Shown in pieces: positions 25,893 through 35,984 of a stretch of 64,000 nt of DNA. Made by a program: the position numbers and the translations under genes. This DNA is from Seriola aureovittata (taxonomy: Eukaryota; Chordata; Actinopteri; Carangiformes; Carangidae): the NCBI RefSeq assembly GCF_021018895.1, contig NC_079369.1, positions 7,757,694-7,821,693 on the forward strand. The letters are read 5' to 3'. The notes under the pieces are model-generated. The model did no database searches. It had not been told where the DNA came from and was given only the letters and a program-made list of their open reading frames with translations. How positions within the stretch are numbered: the stretch's first letter is position 1; each line of letters starts with the position of its first letter.

Positions 25893-26800
25893 CATAAGTG
25901 TGAAAATGTGTGTGTTTGTGCCCCCTCATCTGCACTTGGAGCCGCCGTTTGGAGCCTGTATTTGATTGAGTGAAGGCCAACGCAGCCTGAACACTCCCTC
26001 TAATGGAAGAGTGGAGCCCAGCAACTCGGTAATGCACTGACCCCAGAGCTTTTACAACGCTGCCAGCCGATAAGTGGCAATATGCTGGATCTTATAAAAT
26101 TAACAAGACTCAGCTTATGGGGAGAGGGAGCTCGGAGGGTGGCGACGGGAGAGGATGACATCCCTATAGAACTTGTAAATATCTGCATGAATGTAATATT
26201 ATAGCTGTTCTTGACTGAGTTTTATAGTCACGGCACCACGATCTGATATTTTCTCACTCATTTCTTGGCTTTTTTTAAGGGAACTTTACGGGGAAACCTT
26301 TACAGGCCCGTTTATGTTGGATAAAACGTCTCTCAAGGTGTTTTAATGCTGCTGAATTTATGGAAGCTGCCGTGAGGGCCAGGTGCTGGAGAAGCGCACG
26401 CTGAGCAGGCCTTTGAACTGTTATCCCACAGCACCACATGGGGTGTGAACATGTGTGTATATGCATATGTTTACCATACATTCTCTCCTAAACCTCCTGC
26501 CTCGTGACATCTACAGTATGAGCTCACGGTTAAACAGCTCCTATGCCTGGTTATGCACCATCTGTTGTGTTTTGAGTAGAGAAGGCCACATCCACAGAAC
26601 CGGTTTTAAGTGCTCAGAAATAGGAAAATGCAAAATGATATTACAGCTGCAGCCACTGTCTCAACGCATCCGAATCTGATTTACTACTGAAAAAGGCTTT
26701 ATTCCTGTGTGCCTCCCAGTTTAACCTCCTCACCTTTCTCACACAGGATCAGGCTGGGTTTGTGTGCATTCTAGCCCATATACTGTGCATCTGTGCATCT

Positions 26801-26804
<4 letters not shown>

Positions 26805-26838
<34 letters not shown>
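26805..26838. repeat. (GT)n microsatellite
   Basis: About 34 bp of GT. Confidence 0.95.
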
Positions 26839-26841
<3 letters not shown>

Positions 26842-28719
26842 TGTGAACAGCTATTGTCTGCCACTGCTCCAGCAAGGGCTTCAAAGTGAATTATTCATGC
26901 GAGATTTGAATACATGCAAATGGTTCACTCCCTTCTCCTGGCACAGATCCAGGTTACCTATGGCAACGGCGCCTTCAAGAAGTATCTTTCCACCCCTCCT
27001 CCACCTCCTCCTCCTCCTCCTGCTTCTCTCAGGCACCCGCCCTCCGACCATGTTATCCACCCAGTGGTATTGTTTCGATTGTTGCAATACCAGGCTGGGT
27101 GGCTGCACACTGTAGGGTGGCAGGATATCCCATAATTCACAGTCAAGGTCATATAGGCAGAGAGGGTGAGAGACAGAGGGATGGGCAGATGGAAGGAGGG
27201 CAGGGTCCCTCCATCCAGTCGCTCGGATGTGAAGTTCAGGAGACGACACTCAGTAGCTGGTAAAGAAGAAAAAGCGGTTTCAGGTGGTGAATGATGTTAT
27301 CACCAATGCGACAGACTGGACACACACACTCACCTATTCACACTTAATCACAGCTCATGCGCATGAACCAGTGCTGCAAAACCGGAGGAAACCGAATGTA
27401 GCATACCATACACCAATATCGACTTTATTTATATATATTTGAAACAGTAATCAGTCATTAATAACTGAAAAAATATTTAAACCTTTTAATATTGTATTGT
27501 CGGGTAGTATAAAGTTATATTTGATCTAAAATAAACGATAAATAAAGACTAAGACTGATGTGTGTTGCTTCCTCAGTCATGTTTAATCTATTTGATGGAA
27601 ATATAAACAATGCTGTTTAAGGCTTGAATGTAGACAGAGTGATGGAAAATTTTAATAAATGAATTATTGAAAATCATATTTGTTTTTTTTCCTTTTTATT
27701 TTCAACATAATGGCAACTAATTTCTGGGTATTTTTGTTGACTGTGTTACTAAGATTGTTTTTTTTTTCTTTTTTTTTTTCTTTGTTTTTAGCAATACCTT
27801 TATAATAGAGTTTAAATAAATAACAATGAATAAAAACATTATTTAGAGACATTATCTCAATTTTGTTAAAGATTTCAGTCATGATTCTCTTACCCGTACT
27901 TCCACCATCATTTACCATAACATCTGTGTATAAAGAATAAAAGAAAAATATATAATACATTAAGTATTTATACCATATTTTATTGACTAATTACTCCATG
28001 TAATGTCATCAAATATGAATTCACTGGTTTTCTTTTTCACATAATTTTGTTCAGTATCGTAGACACATTAAAAAAAAAAAAAATTTATTTGCACCATTCA
28101 CAAAGTAACACCATTTTTTTTAACAGAGTGCTTAAATGAAAATACAAGAGTAAAATAGGAGTAACAGTGTCTCAGTGAGCCGAGGGCAGGTCAAGTTCAG
28201 GCCATGAGGTGATCAGAGCCTAACTAACCTCCATAATGGTCCAGGACGCACAGGGAGGAACAGCTACTCAATGCTGCCATCTACTGCAAAAGAACGGACA
28301 TGTTGTGTCACGCACATGTAGGTCAGAAATCATTAATCAAACTGATGCTTTGCGTGTTTTGGTAAGCAGATAAAACATATCGGATATCGTTATTTAATTC
28401 TACTTCAAGTCCAGCCTCAGTTCTTTCAGCAAGAAAGGCTGAGAAACAGGTTCACTAAACCTTTGTGGTGTCGTAGCGTTGTCATTAACAGTTATTTTTC
28501 AGCTGTATTTTTAAACTCTGTGGTTGTACATGTGAAGGCTGAAGATTGCTGTGTGCCTCATGATAAAAAGAAAACCTATTGTTACTATACAACCCTTACA
28601 TTTCAGTTTGAAATGTCAATCCGCTCTTTGATGACGCTGATGGTGTGATTACCTTTGCTTATCACATGGCGCCCTCAAGTGGACAAAAGGATTGATCGCT
28701 CAGTGTTTTGTATGGACAC

Positions 28720-28725
28720 TTTATT
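28720..28725 (-). terminator. slc25a42: Candidate poly(A) signal of slc25a42
   Basis: AATAAA on the minus strand (TTTATT on plus) lies about 940 nt beyond the stop codon, with no other gene between. This would give a 3' UTR of roughly 29660 down to about 28700. Other A/T-rich hexamers exist further along, so the exact 3' end is uncertain. Confidence 0.45.
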
Positions 28726-29660
28726 GCATGGCCAGTTATGCTTGAGACAACTGTAAAGTTACATCTTTGGAAATACTGTATTTTGAAATGTACATTAGCA
28801 GTTGAAGTATGATAAATATTTACTCAACATGAAACTGAGATCAGTGCTTTGGCATATTTAGATGTTTTAGGCGCCTTACAATCAAGTAAAAGCAGTGACA
28901 TAATCTGCACAACAATATGAGAACAGTATAAAAATGAAATCATAATAATATGTATATAAGCCAAAATCTGTATTATATATATTTATCTCTCATATCTGAT
29001 TAACCTCCACATATTAAACATTATAATATCATACCACACAACCTCAGTGCTGGATGGACAGTGAAACTGTGCAGTCCTGCTGACATGATCACCCTCCTAC
29101 AATCATTTGTTCCGTCAATCTCAGTTACATCCACACCGGCACCATCATAAAAACTGAAATTTAAAAACATATTGCATAATCACCCCTTTCGTTACCGGGT
29201 ACAAATCAAATCAATAATCAAGATGGATACAGGATTTAGTTGAAAGAAACATTATAGGTCTAATAAAGTGCAAGCGTTAGATTATCAACACAACACAAAC
29301 AAATTCCTCCATATTCATCTATCAAAAACAAGTCTTCATCCACTGTTAATCACTTGAGCCACAACGATGGTACCATGATTTCAAAACAAAGTTGTGATTG
29401 TGTGAACGAATATTTGAAGTCACTTATTTTGTTCACTCACTCAGCCGACTTTAGATTCTGTGTTTCTGTGTGCACAACAGACCTCCCGTCCACACTCATC
29501 CACTCCTCTGACATCCTGTCTGAAGGGAACGGGAGAGTGCAGCAGGACAGCCCTGCACTGAGTGCAGAGACTTATTATTGCCATATAACAGACTTGACCA
29601 CCTCTCTCATGCCAGTCTCATCTGTGCTTTTTCGCTTCCCCTCTGTCGCTCCTAACCGAT

Positions 29661-32658
29661 TCAGTGAGTAAAGTAGCCCATCTGATGCAATTTGAGCAGA
29701 AGGCTGTGCGTGATGTCAAATGTGGTGAAGCTGATCCCCACGGCAACGGGCCCTTTAAGCCAGTTCATGCTCAAGCCTTTGTATAGTCCACGTACAACTC
29801 CCTCCTGTGTTACAATCTCACGCATGGTCCCCAGAATTGTGCCGTAGGATGAGCCGGTAACGCCGGCTGTCTGCATGCGCCTACGTACCACGTCCAGAGG
29901 GTACGAGGCAGACTGTCCAATCAGGCCTGCGCAGGCACCGAAGGCCAAGCGCTCATGAGGGTAAGGTTGGGATCGCTTCGTTTTTTCTACAGAGAGAGAA
30001 GAAAACACAAAGAAAGAAGGAGTTCAACATCTAACATATTCCAAATATTCATCTAAATATGTAAAATTTCACTGCACTGAACTGGATGCAGACATTGAAA
30101 GAAAAGGAAAAGTCTTATTTTTCATTACCTGTGTGTAGCTTCTTGAGGGTCTCGTATGTAAAGAATGTGATCCCTGCGTATGGGATGACACCCAGAATAG
30201 TGGGGGTGAAACCTCTGTAAAGGGTCTTCACACCTTCCTCTTGGGAGATGCGCACAAAAACATGCATGATGTTGCTGTACCTGTTGGGGGAAAAAGAAGT
30301 GTCAGACAACACAAATTATTTAATGTGTTCAAAAACATCTATCACTGCCAAAATGCAGAAACTACATATTTGGTCAATACTGACTTAAGATAAGAATCTG
30401 ACTTTCTGACATCTGTTTAACCATATCAAAATTATCATTCCATAGAAAAGTGTAATTTGCCAACAATACACCATGTAAAATTTGCAGGAAACAAACATTA
30501 AAAACCAAACTGCACTTCGGGTACTGCACTTAAGGCTAACTGGAGTGCAATCTCTAGCTAGCTCATTTACAGGATGGTTTCCTGTAATTGAAAAAAAAAA
30601 AACATTTTGATGCTCCAACATTTTAGTAATTTAGTTTGTCATATCACACAAATAATGGAATAGCTAAATATACTACAACACAAACACTGTCCACAAATAC
30701 AGTATAGTGTCTTATTCTATCTGACAGGGGGCAACACAACATGTTATTGTGAGACATTTAGAAACTGTTTTGCATTGCAATGGTCCATTTTGTTGTAATG
30801 TAAAGGACAACAGTGGGACTAATACTTGTTATGGGAATGTAACAGAGGACAGGAGCTTACATTTCTCTGGCGGTGACGGCCATCCGGGCTCGCACCATGT
30901 CCAAAGGGTAGGTAAGCATAGCAGCAGTTGTGCCGGCAAGAGAACCAGCCAGGAAACGTGGGAAAGGAGGCAGCGCTCTGAAACAAACAACACAATTAAC
31001 GTAAGTAGCAGAATAAAAAAAAAAACTAAGAAAACTTTTTTTGCTGGTTAAAAACACAACACAATCAGAATGCTAGCATGCTCACGACGACAATGCTAGC
31101 AGATGTAAAAGTTCGCATTCTTAGTTTACCATGTTAGCATTTTCTTATTAGCACTGAAAACAAAGTATGTTGAGCATAATGGGAATGTCATTAGTTTTGC
31201 AGGTATTTGGTCATAAACCAAAGTATTGCTTGATGAAAAAACAATGTTATTACAACACATCCTCCAGAGACCATGAATTTCCTGAGGAAATTTCAAGGCA
31301 ATGCATCCAATTGTTCTCGATTTATTTCAGTCAAAGTTGACACCCGACCGACCTACACTGATATCCGTAGAGCCACGCCGCTAGCATGACTAAAAACCTC
31401 TAATATCTCAATTAAATCATCACTACTGACAGAAAAGTTCTTTACTCACTTTCCCTGGTAGCCGAAGTAGTTCCCCAGTAGTTTTTTGTACTGTTCGTGG
31501 GAGCAGAACTGGATGGCAGCATAGGGCATGACCCTCACCATGGTGGCAGAGTTTCCCCTCCACAGACTGAGCAGCCCATGCTTCATGTACGTACAGTAAA
31601 TGAGCCTGAAAGCCTCCTGGGTACAACAGACACAGTATAGCATGTTGGTTAGGAGCAGAAGTCCTTCATATTTTCCACACTGAATATTCTAATAATCAAA
31701 GTATGCTCAAGATTTTCCCACTGAATAATTAAATGTACAGCCGCACATTAAGTTTGTATGAGAGTGTGTGAAAAAGGATGTGAGATAATTATTTCTGTCA
31801 TTGATTAATTGATTTATTTGTCCAGCATTAATACATTCTACCTATGTACTGCCTATCATTACACCCTCACACTAGCTTGGTAAATCCAGAATGAATCAAT
31901 GATTGATTTTCTAATAGAATAGACGACTGAACTTACCTTAGCTGAGAATCTTTTGGAGGACACTGTGAAACAACAACATACACAGTAAATCTCAGGGTTT
32001 AACAACACACTCTCCCATGTAGGCTAAACATCTACTAAGAGGATTAACAATTACTTAAGAACAGTTACAAAAGTCAGTGAAAACTTTGGTACAAACAGAA
32101 AAACAGTAGTTTGATTTTCTGTGGGGAGTAAAAACAAAAGTGAAGTCACTTACATATATCCTATTTATCTGTATATTCTATATTTGAAAAGCTAGTGTCG
32201 TTCTTGCCTTGGAAAATGATCTTGGTCCGATCCAGAGGTGCAATGACCGTTTTTGCCACTGCTCCAGCAAACGCACCACACAGCAGGGAGTCCAGAGCAG
32301 TCCACCTGGGCCTCAAGTCCTGTTTGTACACACAGACATGTTTATATTGCACTATGAGACATTTTGTCACATGACAAGTTAGATATCTTCAAGACTGTAC
32401 AGTGGTTATGTAGTATGGACAAAGAAAGTTTAATCATTTATTTCTCTTTATTTGCATGTTTGGTCTCCACAAGCAAGTACCACAAACATATGTTTAACAG
32501 CACAGTCACTCCCATGTCTATCACTCAGCAATGATAACAGCAAACAGCAGCAAAACGGAACATTGAAATCTGCTCGTGGATTAACGCCAGAGTGACTCAA
32601 CTGTTTGTGACAGAATCACAAGAGATAACACCAACCTGTGTGTGAAGTTGAACCATTT

Positions 32659-32715
<57 letters not shown>

Positions 32716-33041
32716 TGTGTGCGCACTCGTTCAGCTGGAAGGGACAGTTGAACCCAATAAAGAATCTCACTGACTGATAAGAACAGCTTTTGGCACGTAT
32801 AACATACACGTTTCACAACTTCAACCAGAGAGGAGGGAAGACATGGTTTAGGATTTCATTCATTTACATGTATAATTAGATCTATAAATCATATAACTAT
32901 TACAGCTTATTATTGTCTGAGGTTAACTGCAGCCAACTTTATTGTAAAATTTGGCATTAGTCAGGCACTGCTCATATCTTAAAATAAGCTTAATTTCAGT
33001 GTTATGAAGACGTCTTTATAAACAAATGTAAGTATATATAT

Positions 33042-33109
<68 letters not shown>

Positions 33110-33867
33110 AAGTAAACAAGGGTCAGGATTCTTATTATTCAGTGCTACTTACTGCATTACATTGTAAACTAAGGCCAGCTTTAGATTAGCGGGCACCTCC
33201 CTGCTATTTACAGCAATGTACTGGGAGAGGCATGCCCTTCTAAAGTATGGATAGTACCAGGAAAGCTCTCCTGCATGTCACAACAACAGCCAGGACACAC
33301 TGAACACAGCCTGACAGTCAAACAGTATGGTCTGTTTTATGGCTGAAAGAAATCATACCACAAAGGAATTTATGTTACTAATAATAATAATAACTTGGAT
33401 TTTTATAACACCTTTCAAGGTACCCAAGGCTGCTTTACAGGGAAAGAAACACCGAATGAATAAAGAACAAATAAATGAAAACAAGACGAGCAGAATAGGG
33501 ATGTTCTCTTTAAATGCATCTGTTAATACACACAGCCTCAAAGTTTTACACTTTTACAGGCTGACTGACCTGGTTTTACTACTTTCTGGTCCATGATTAG
33601 AGTCTGCCTCAATTTCCAACATGTGCTTTTGTAAACAGGGTCAGAAAAAATGTAGTCCAACAACAACTTGAAAAGCAGTTCATGCCCAAACTGCTCTAAC
33701 GTGTCAAAACAGGTGCTACATTTAATCCTCTGTGCTCAAGCATAACATGTTAATAAGTCATAAAGGGAAACAATACTCACCTTTGCCTGGCTGGTAGGCG
33801 GCAGAGCCAGCACCGTGGCCTGGGCCACGGGCAGACGGCTCTGACGGTCGTGCACACGGTGGGCCAT
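29661..33867 (-). CDS. slc25a42: Mitochondrial coenzyme A / ADP carrier SLC25A42 (complete CDS, 7 coding exons)
   Basis: Coding exons in transcript order (minus strand): 33867-33781, 32319-32208, 31962-31937, 31616-31450, 30977-30861, 30280-30129, 29986-29661. They total 987 nt and join in frame to 328 residues plus TGA; I recall the human protein as 318. Three mitochondrial-carrier repeats are visible, with signatures PLDRTK (57-62), PLDMVR (155-160) and PLDVVR (250-255). The segment [13 protein letters not shown] and the C-terminal stretch [20 protein letters not shown] match the SLC25A42 family closely. Family role: exchange of CoA, ADP and related adenine nucleotides across the mitochondrial inner membrane. 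The first 29 residues are poorly conserved, as expected for this family. The start is the first ATG in frame (CACACATGG, moderate context). All introns are GT-AG except the one after exon 2, which has a GC donor. Exon 3 is a 26-nt microexon. Boundaries come from splice consensus plus remembered homologue sequence, without cDNA. Confidence 0.96.
31066..31400 (+). repeat. Interspersed fish repeat in a slc25a42 intron
   Basis: TGCTAGCATGCTCACGACGA, GGGAATGTCATTAGTTTTGC, AGGTATTTGGTCATAAACCA, AATTTCAAGGCAATGCATCC and the end GAGCCACGCCGCTAGCATGA are successive segments of a very common percomorph repeat. It lies between the fourth and fifth coding exons of slc25a42, on the opposite strand. The middle part of the usual element is missing. 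Confidence 0.8.
31963..32207 (-). other. slc25a42: slc25a42 intron 2 with GC-AG splice sites
   Basis: On the minus strand the exon ends CCAAG and the intron begins GCAAGA. It ends in a normal CAG before the 26-nt exon. Only this junction gives the family sequence ...IIFQ-VSSKRF: the split valine codon is G + TG. No GT donor nearby keeps the frame and the conserved residues. The flanking AAG/GCAAG is the strong U1 complementarity typical of true GC donors. Confidence 0.88.
32666..32711. repeat. (GT)n microsatellite in slc25a42 intron 1
   Basis: About 46 bp of GT in the intron between the first and second coding exons, about 350 bp upstream of the acceptor. Confidence 0.95.
33047..33104. repeat. 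(TA)29 microsatellite in slc25a42 intron 1
   Basis: 58-bp perfect AT/TA repeat preceded by TATATATATACACATA. It is self-complementary and able to form a cruciform. Confidence 0.97.
33370..33450 (+). repeat. Short interspersed repeat fragment
   Basis: ATAATAATAATAACTTGGAT followed by CACCTTTCAAGGTACCCAAG and GCTGCTTTACAGG resembles a frequent fish repeat of the type 'TTGGATTTATATAGCGCCTTTCAAGG'. It lies in slc25a42 intron 1. Confidence 0.55.
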
Positions 33868-33892
33868 GTGTGCCCTTCACGAAATACCAAGG
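33868..33892 (-). other. slc25a42: 5' UTR part of the first coding exon of slc25a42
   Basis: Upstream of the ATG on the minus strand, GTGTCTAACAG followed by CCTTGG looks like a splice acceptor. The first coding exon probably begins at 33892 and receives a separate upstream non-coding exon. Confidence 0.4.
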
Positions 33893-34352
33893 CTGTTAGA
33901 CACTCAGTCAGTCATTCAGGAAAACACTCTGTAGATGATATTTACAGGAGAAAATATGTTTCTGGCAAACAAAGAGATACTTCTCTATACAAAATGAAAG
34001 TGCGCCGTGTCGTACTGTCTCAGTATATTTAACATTAAGGAGAGTAAGTGATTACACGCACGCCCATACTCTACACAAACAATCGGCCTGGCTTGTAAAC
34101 AGGGTATTGCATTACAAAAAAACGATCCATCGTTCTTTTCCAGCACAGAACCAAATATATAGTTAATAATAATCAAACATCACAGCGGCGCACTTGTCAG
34201 TTTCCTAAATGGGGGCAGATAATAACTTAGTGACCACACCTCAAATAAATAAACTGCGAATGATAGTTCAAAGATAGTACAAATAATATAAAACATATGA
34301 ACAGGCCTATGCATCGTTGTTGTGGTTACATACATAGGTGCAATTTTGTTAC

Positions 34353-34690
34353 CTTCGTTTGTGTGCAAAAGGGCCCCGTGTTTACAGATCTTCGCTGTGT
34401 TATATCAGTCACCAGTCTGCCCTGCAGATTCTTCCACTCATTTCTTGTTTGCTCGCTGGAGGCTTGTCAGTCGCTGTTATTAACTTGCCACACGCTGCGG
34501 TGTGTTCGCACGTCTTTTCACGTCGTAGACGTCTCTGAAGATGATTGTAAAAGACAGGTGTCCAGCTGCAGCGGAGTGTGTTGTGTATTTATAGCCGATG
34601 CCTTCATGGATATTCTGCTCAGAGCTGCTGCCTGGTTCTGCGCACAAGATTGTTTGGGCTTTTCAAGGTCTTTAAGAAAGTGGGACAACG
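34353..34690 (-). other. slc25a42: Probable non-coding first exon of slc25a42 (5' end approximate)
   Basis: A donor CGAAG/GTAAC on the minus strand ends a relatively CpG-rich stretch just downstream of a ZNF143-like promoter element. It would join to the acceptor at 33893-33895. The transcription start is a guess: the exon is bounded on one side only by the donor at 34353. Confidence 0.35.
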
Positions 34691-34705
34691 TATTCTGTAT
34701 TTTGG

Positions 34706-34722
34706 ACTACAATACCCAAGAG
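34706..34722 (+). promoter_or_regulatory. ZNF143/Staf-like promoter motif upstream of slc25a42
   Basis: ACTACAATACCCAAGAG closely matches the ZNF143/Staf (SBS) consensus ACTACAATTCCCAGAAKGC. A TCTCGCGGG stretch resembling the TCTCGCGAGA promoter motif lies about 20 bp further right (34746-34754). Both motif types are enriched in housekeeping vertebrate promoters. The position just upstream of the presumed slc25a42 first exon fits a promoter role. Confidence 0.5.
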
Positions 34723-34759
34723 CTAATCCTAGTAGTCGGATGAAATCTCGCGGGTTTAT

Positions 34760-35976
34760 CCACAACATTGGGTTGCCAGGTTTGTTGATGATGTAGAACC
34801 AACGTGGACTATATTTAGTTCATATAAACTTGCCATTCTTTTAATACCTTTTCTTACATGCAGAACCTTTAGTCAGAGCAGTCTCCCCACAAACAACCAC
34901 CACATTTAAACTAATTGTATATTGTTCATTTTCGTTTATTTCAGTTAAAGAAAGAATACATTCATTTTAAAAATTAAATGTATGTAAAGACATTTGAAAC
35001 TGCCTCATGCATGAATAGTGAAATATAAATAGAGGTATCTTTCTTTGATTAAGAATTCATAAATTAAACTAATCACCATTTTATCAGTATTGCTTTTCAA
35101 GAGTTCTACCATTGCGTTTGATGTGATTACTTCTTTTTCGGGATTCCATATAGTAGCTATTCTGGAAAGTTTGATATGTTAGAGATAAGATGAGGTTTCT
35201 TTTGTACAAAACAAATTGTACATATTATATTATGTTGTATTTTATGTGATGTATTTTTTGTATTAATCAAAACAAAATTACAGATTATAATTTCCCAAAG
35301 TCCATTATTAAATTGCTTGGTTTGCCTGACCACCAATCTGGAGGCCAAAGTTATTCAATATACAATGATATGAAGACAAGAAAGAGATCAAGTAAAATGA
35401 TTCATTTAAATAATGATCCCTCTTAGAGTGTTAAATAACTGACTGTACATTCACCTTTTGATGTTGACGTTATGGGTAACCTACAGTACAACATATGGTT
35501 GGCTGATGCTCATCATTGGGTTTGTGTTGCATGAAACCTCAAAAAAAGTAAGAGTCACAAGATATAAATTACTAAAAACACAAGTGCCCCACAATAAAAT
35601 AGCTGCAGCCCTTGAGAAAATATATTCACTTGCCTTCTTTTTATAAAGGTGCTTTTTTATGTAAAATATTTCTAACTTGGCAAAGACTTATCTTTTGTAT
35701 GTGGTCAGGGACTAAAGATGAAAATTTGCCTTTTGGCTAACTGTGGCATATTGTCAGAAATGTAATTGATAGGCATTGTCCCTGTCATATACATACACTA
35801 AACTAGTGCGTGTATTATACGTTTATTGTTTATTACGTGTAAAAAAGAAGAAATACAAACAAAATGGATGCATTCGGGTCTTTATACGCTTTGACTGAGC
35901 TTTTTACCTGACTGACCGAACCTGGCAACCCCGGAGTCTGGCTATAGCGCTGAAAAACTTGTTGTTGTGGGGGAAA
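34760..35976. other. slc25a42-mau2 intergenic region and mau2 5' flank
   Basis: About 1.2 kb, mostly AT-rich and without a credible ORF. The last 100 bases before the mau2 ATG become GC-richer (TGGCAACCCCGG, GCTATAGCGC) and probably hold the mau2 transcription start. The two genes are divergent, with their start codons about 2.1 kb apart. Confidence 0.5.
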
Positions 35977-35984
35977 ATGGCGTC
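35972..35984 (+). promoter_or_regulatory. mau2: YY1-like motif overlapping the mau2 start codon
   Basis: GGAAAATGGCGTC fits the YY1 core AAnATGGCG and includes the initiation codon. YY1 sites at this position are common in vertebrate housekeeping promoters with short 5' UTRs. The same bases give a strong translation context (A at -3, G at +4). Confidence 0.45.

Larger units (their letters stand above)
6800..28700. other. Large non-coding region, possible intron or regulatory desert
   Basis: About 22 kb without a recognisable coding exon on either strand. It contains microsatellites, the repeats listed separately, and long AT-rich single-copy-looking stretches with TAATT, ATGCAAAT and similar motifs. 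It could be an intron of the transcript proposed at 5285-6799 or plain intergenic DNA. Confidence 0.5.

Noticed and set aside
26881..27249. ORFs on both strands around the (CCT)n at about 27000
   Set aside because: Proline or arginine runs arise from the trinucleotide repeat; no domain.
34297..34743. 148-residue ORF antisense to the slc25a42 first exon
   Set aside because: No homology I recognise; it overlaps promoter motifs and the non-coding exon on the other strand.
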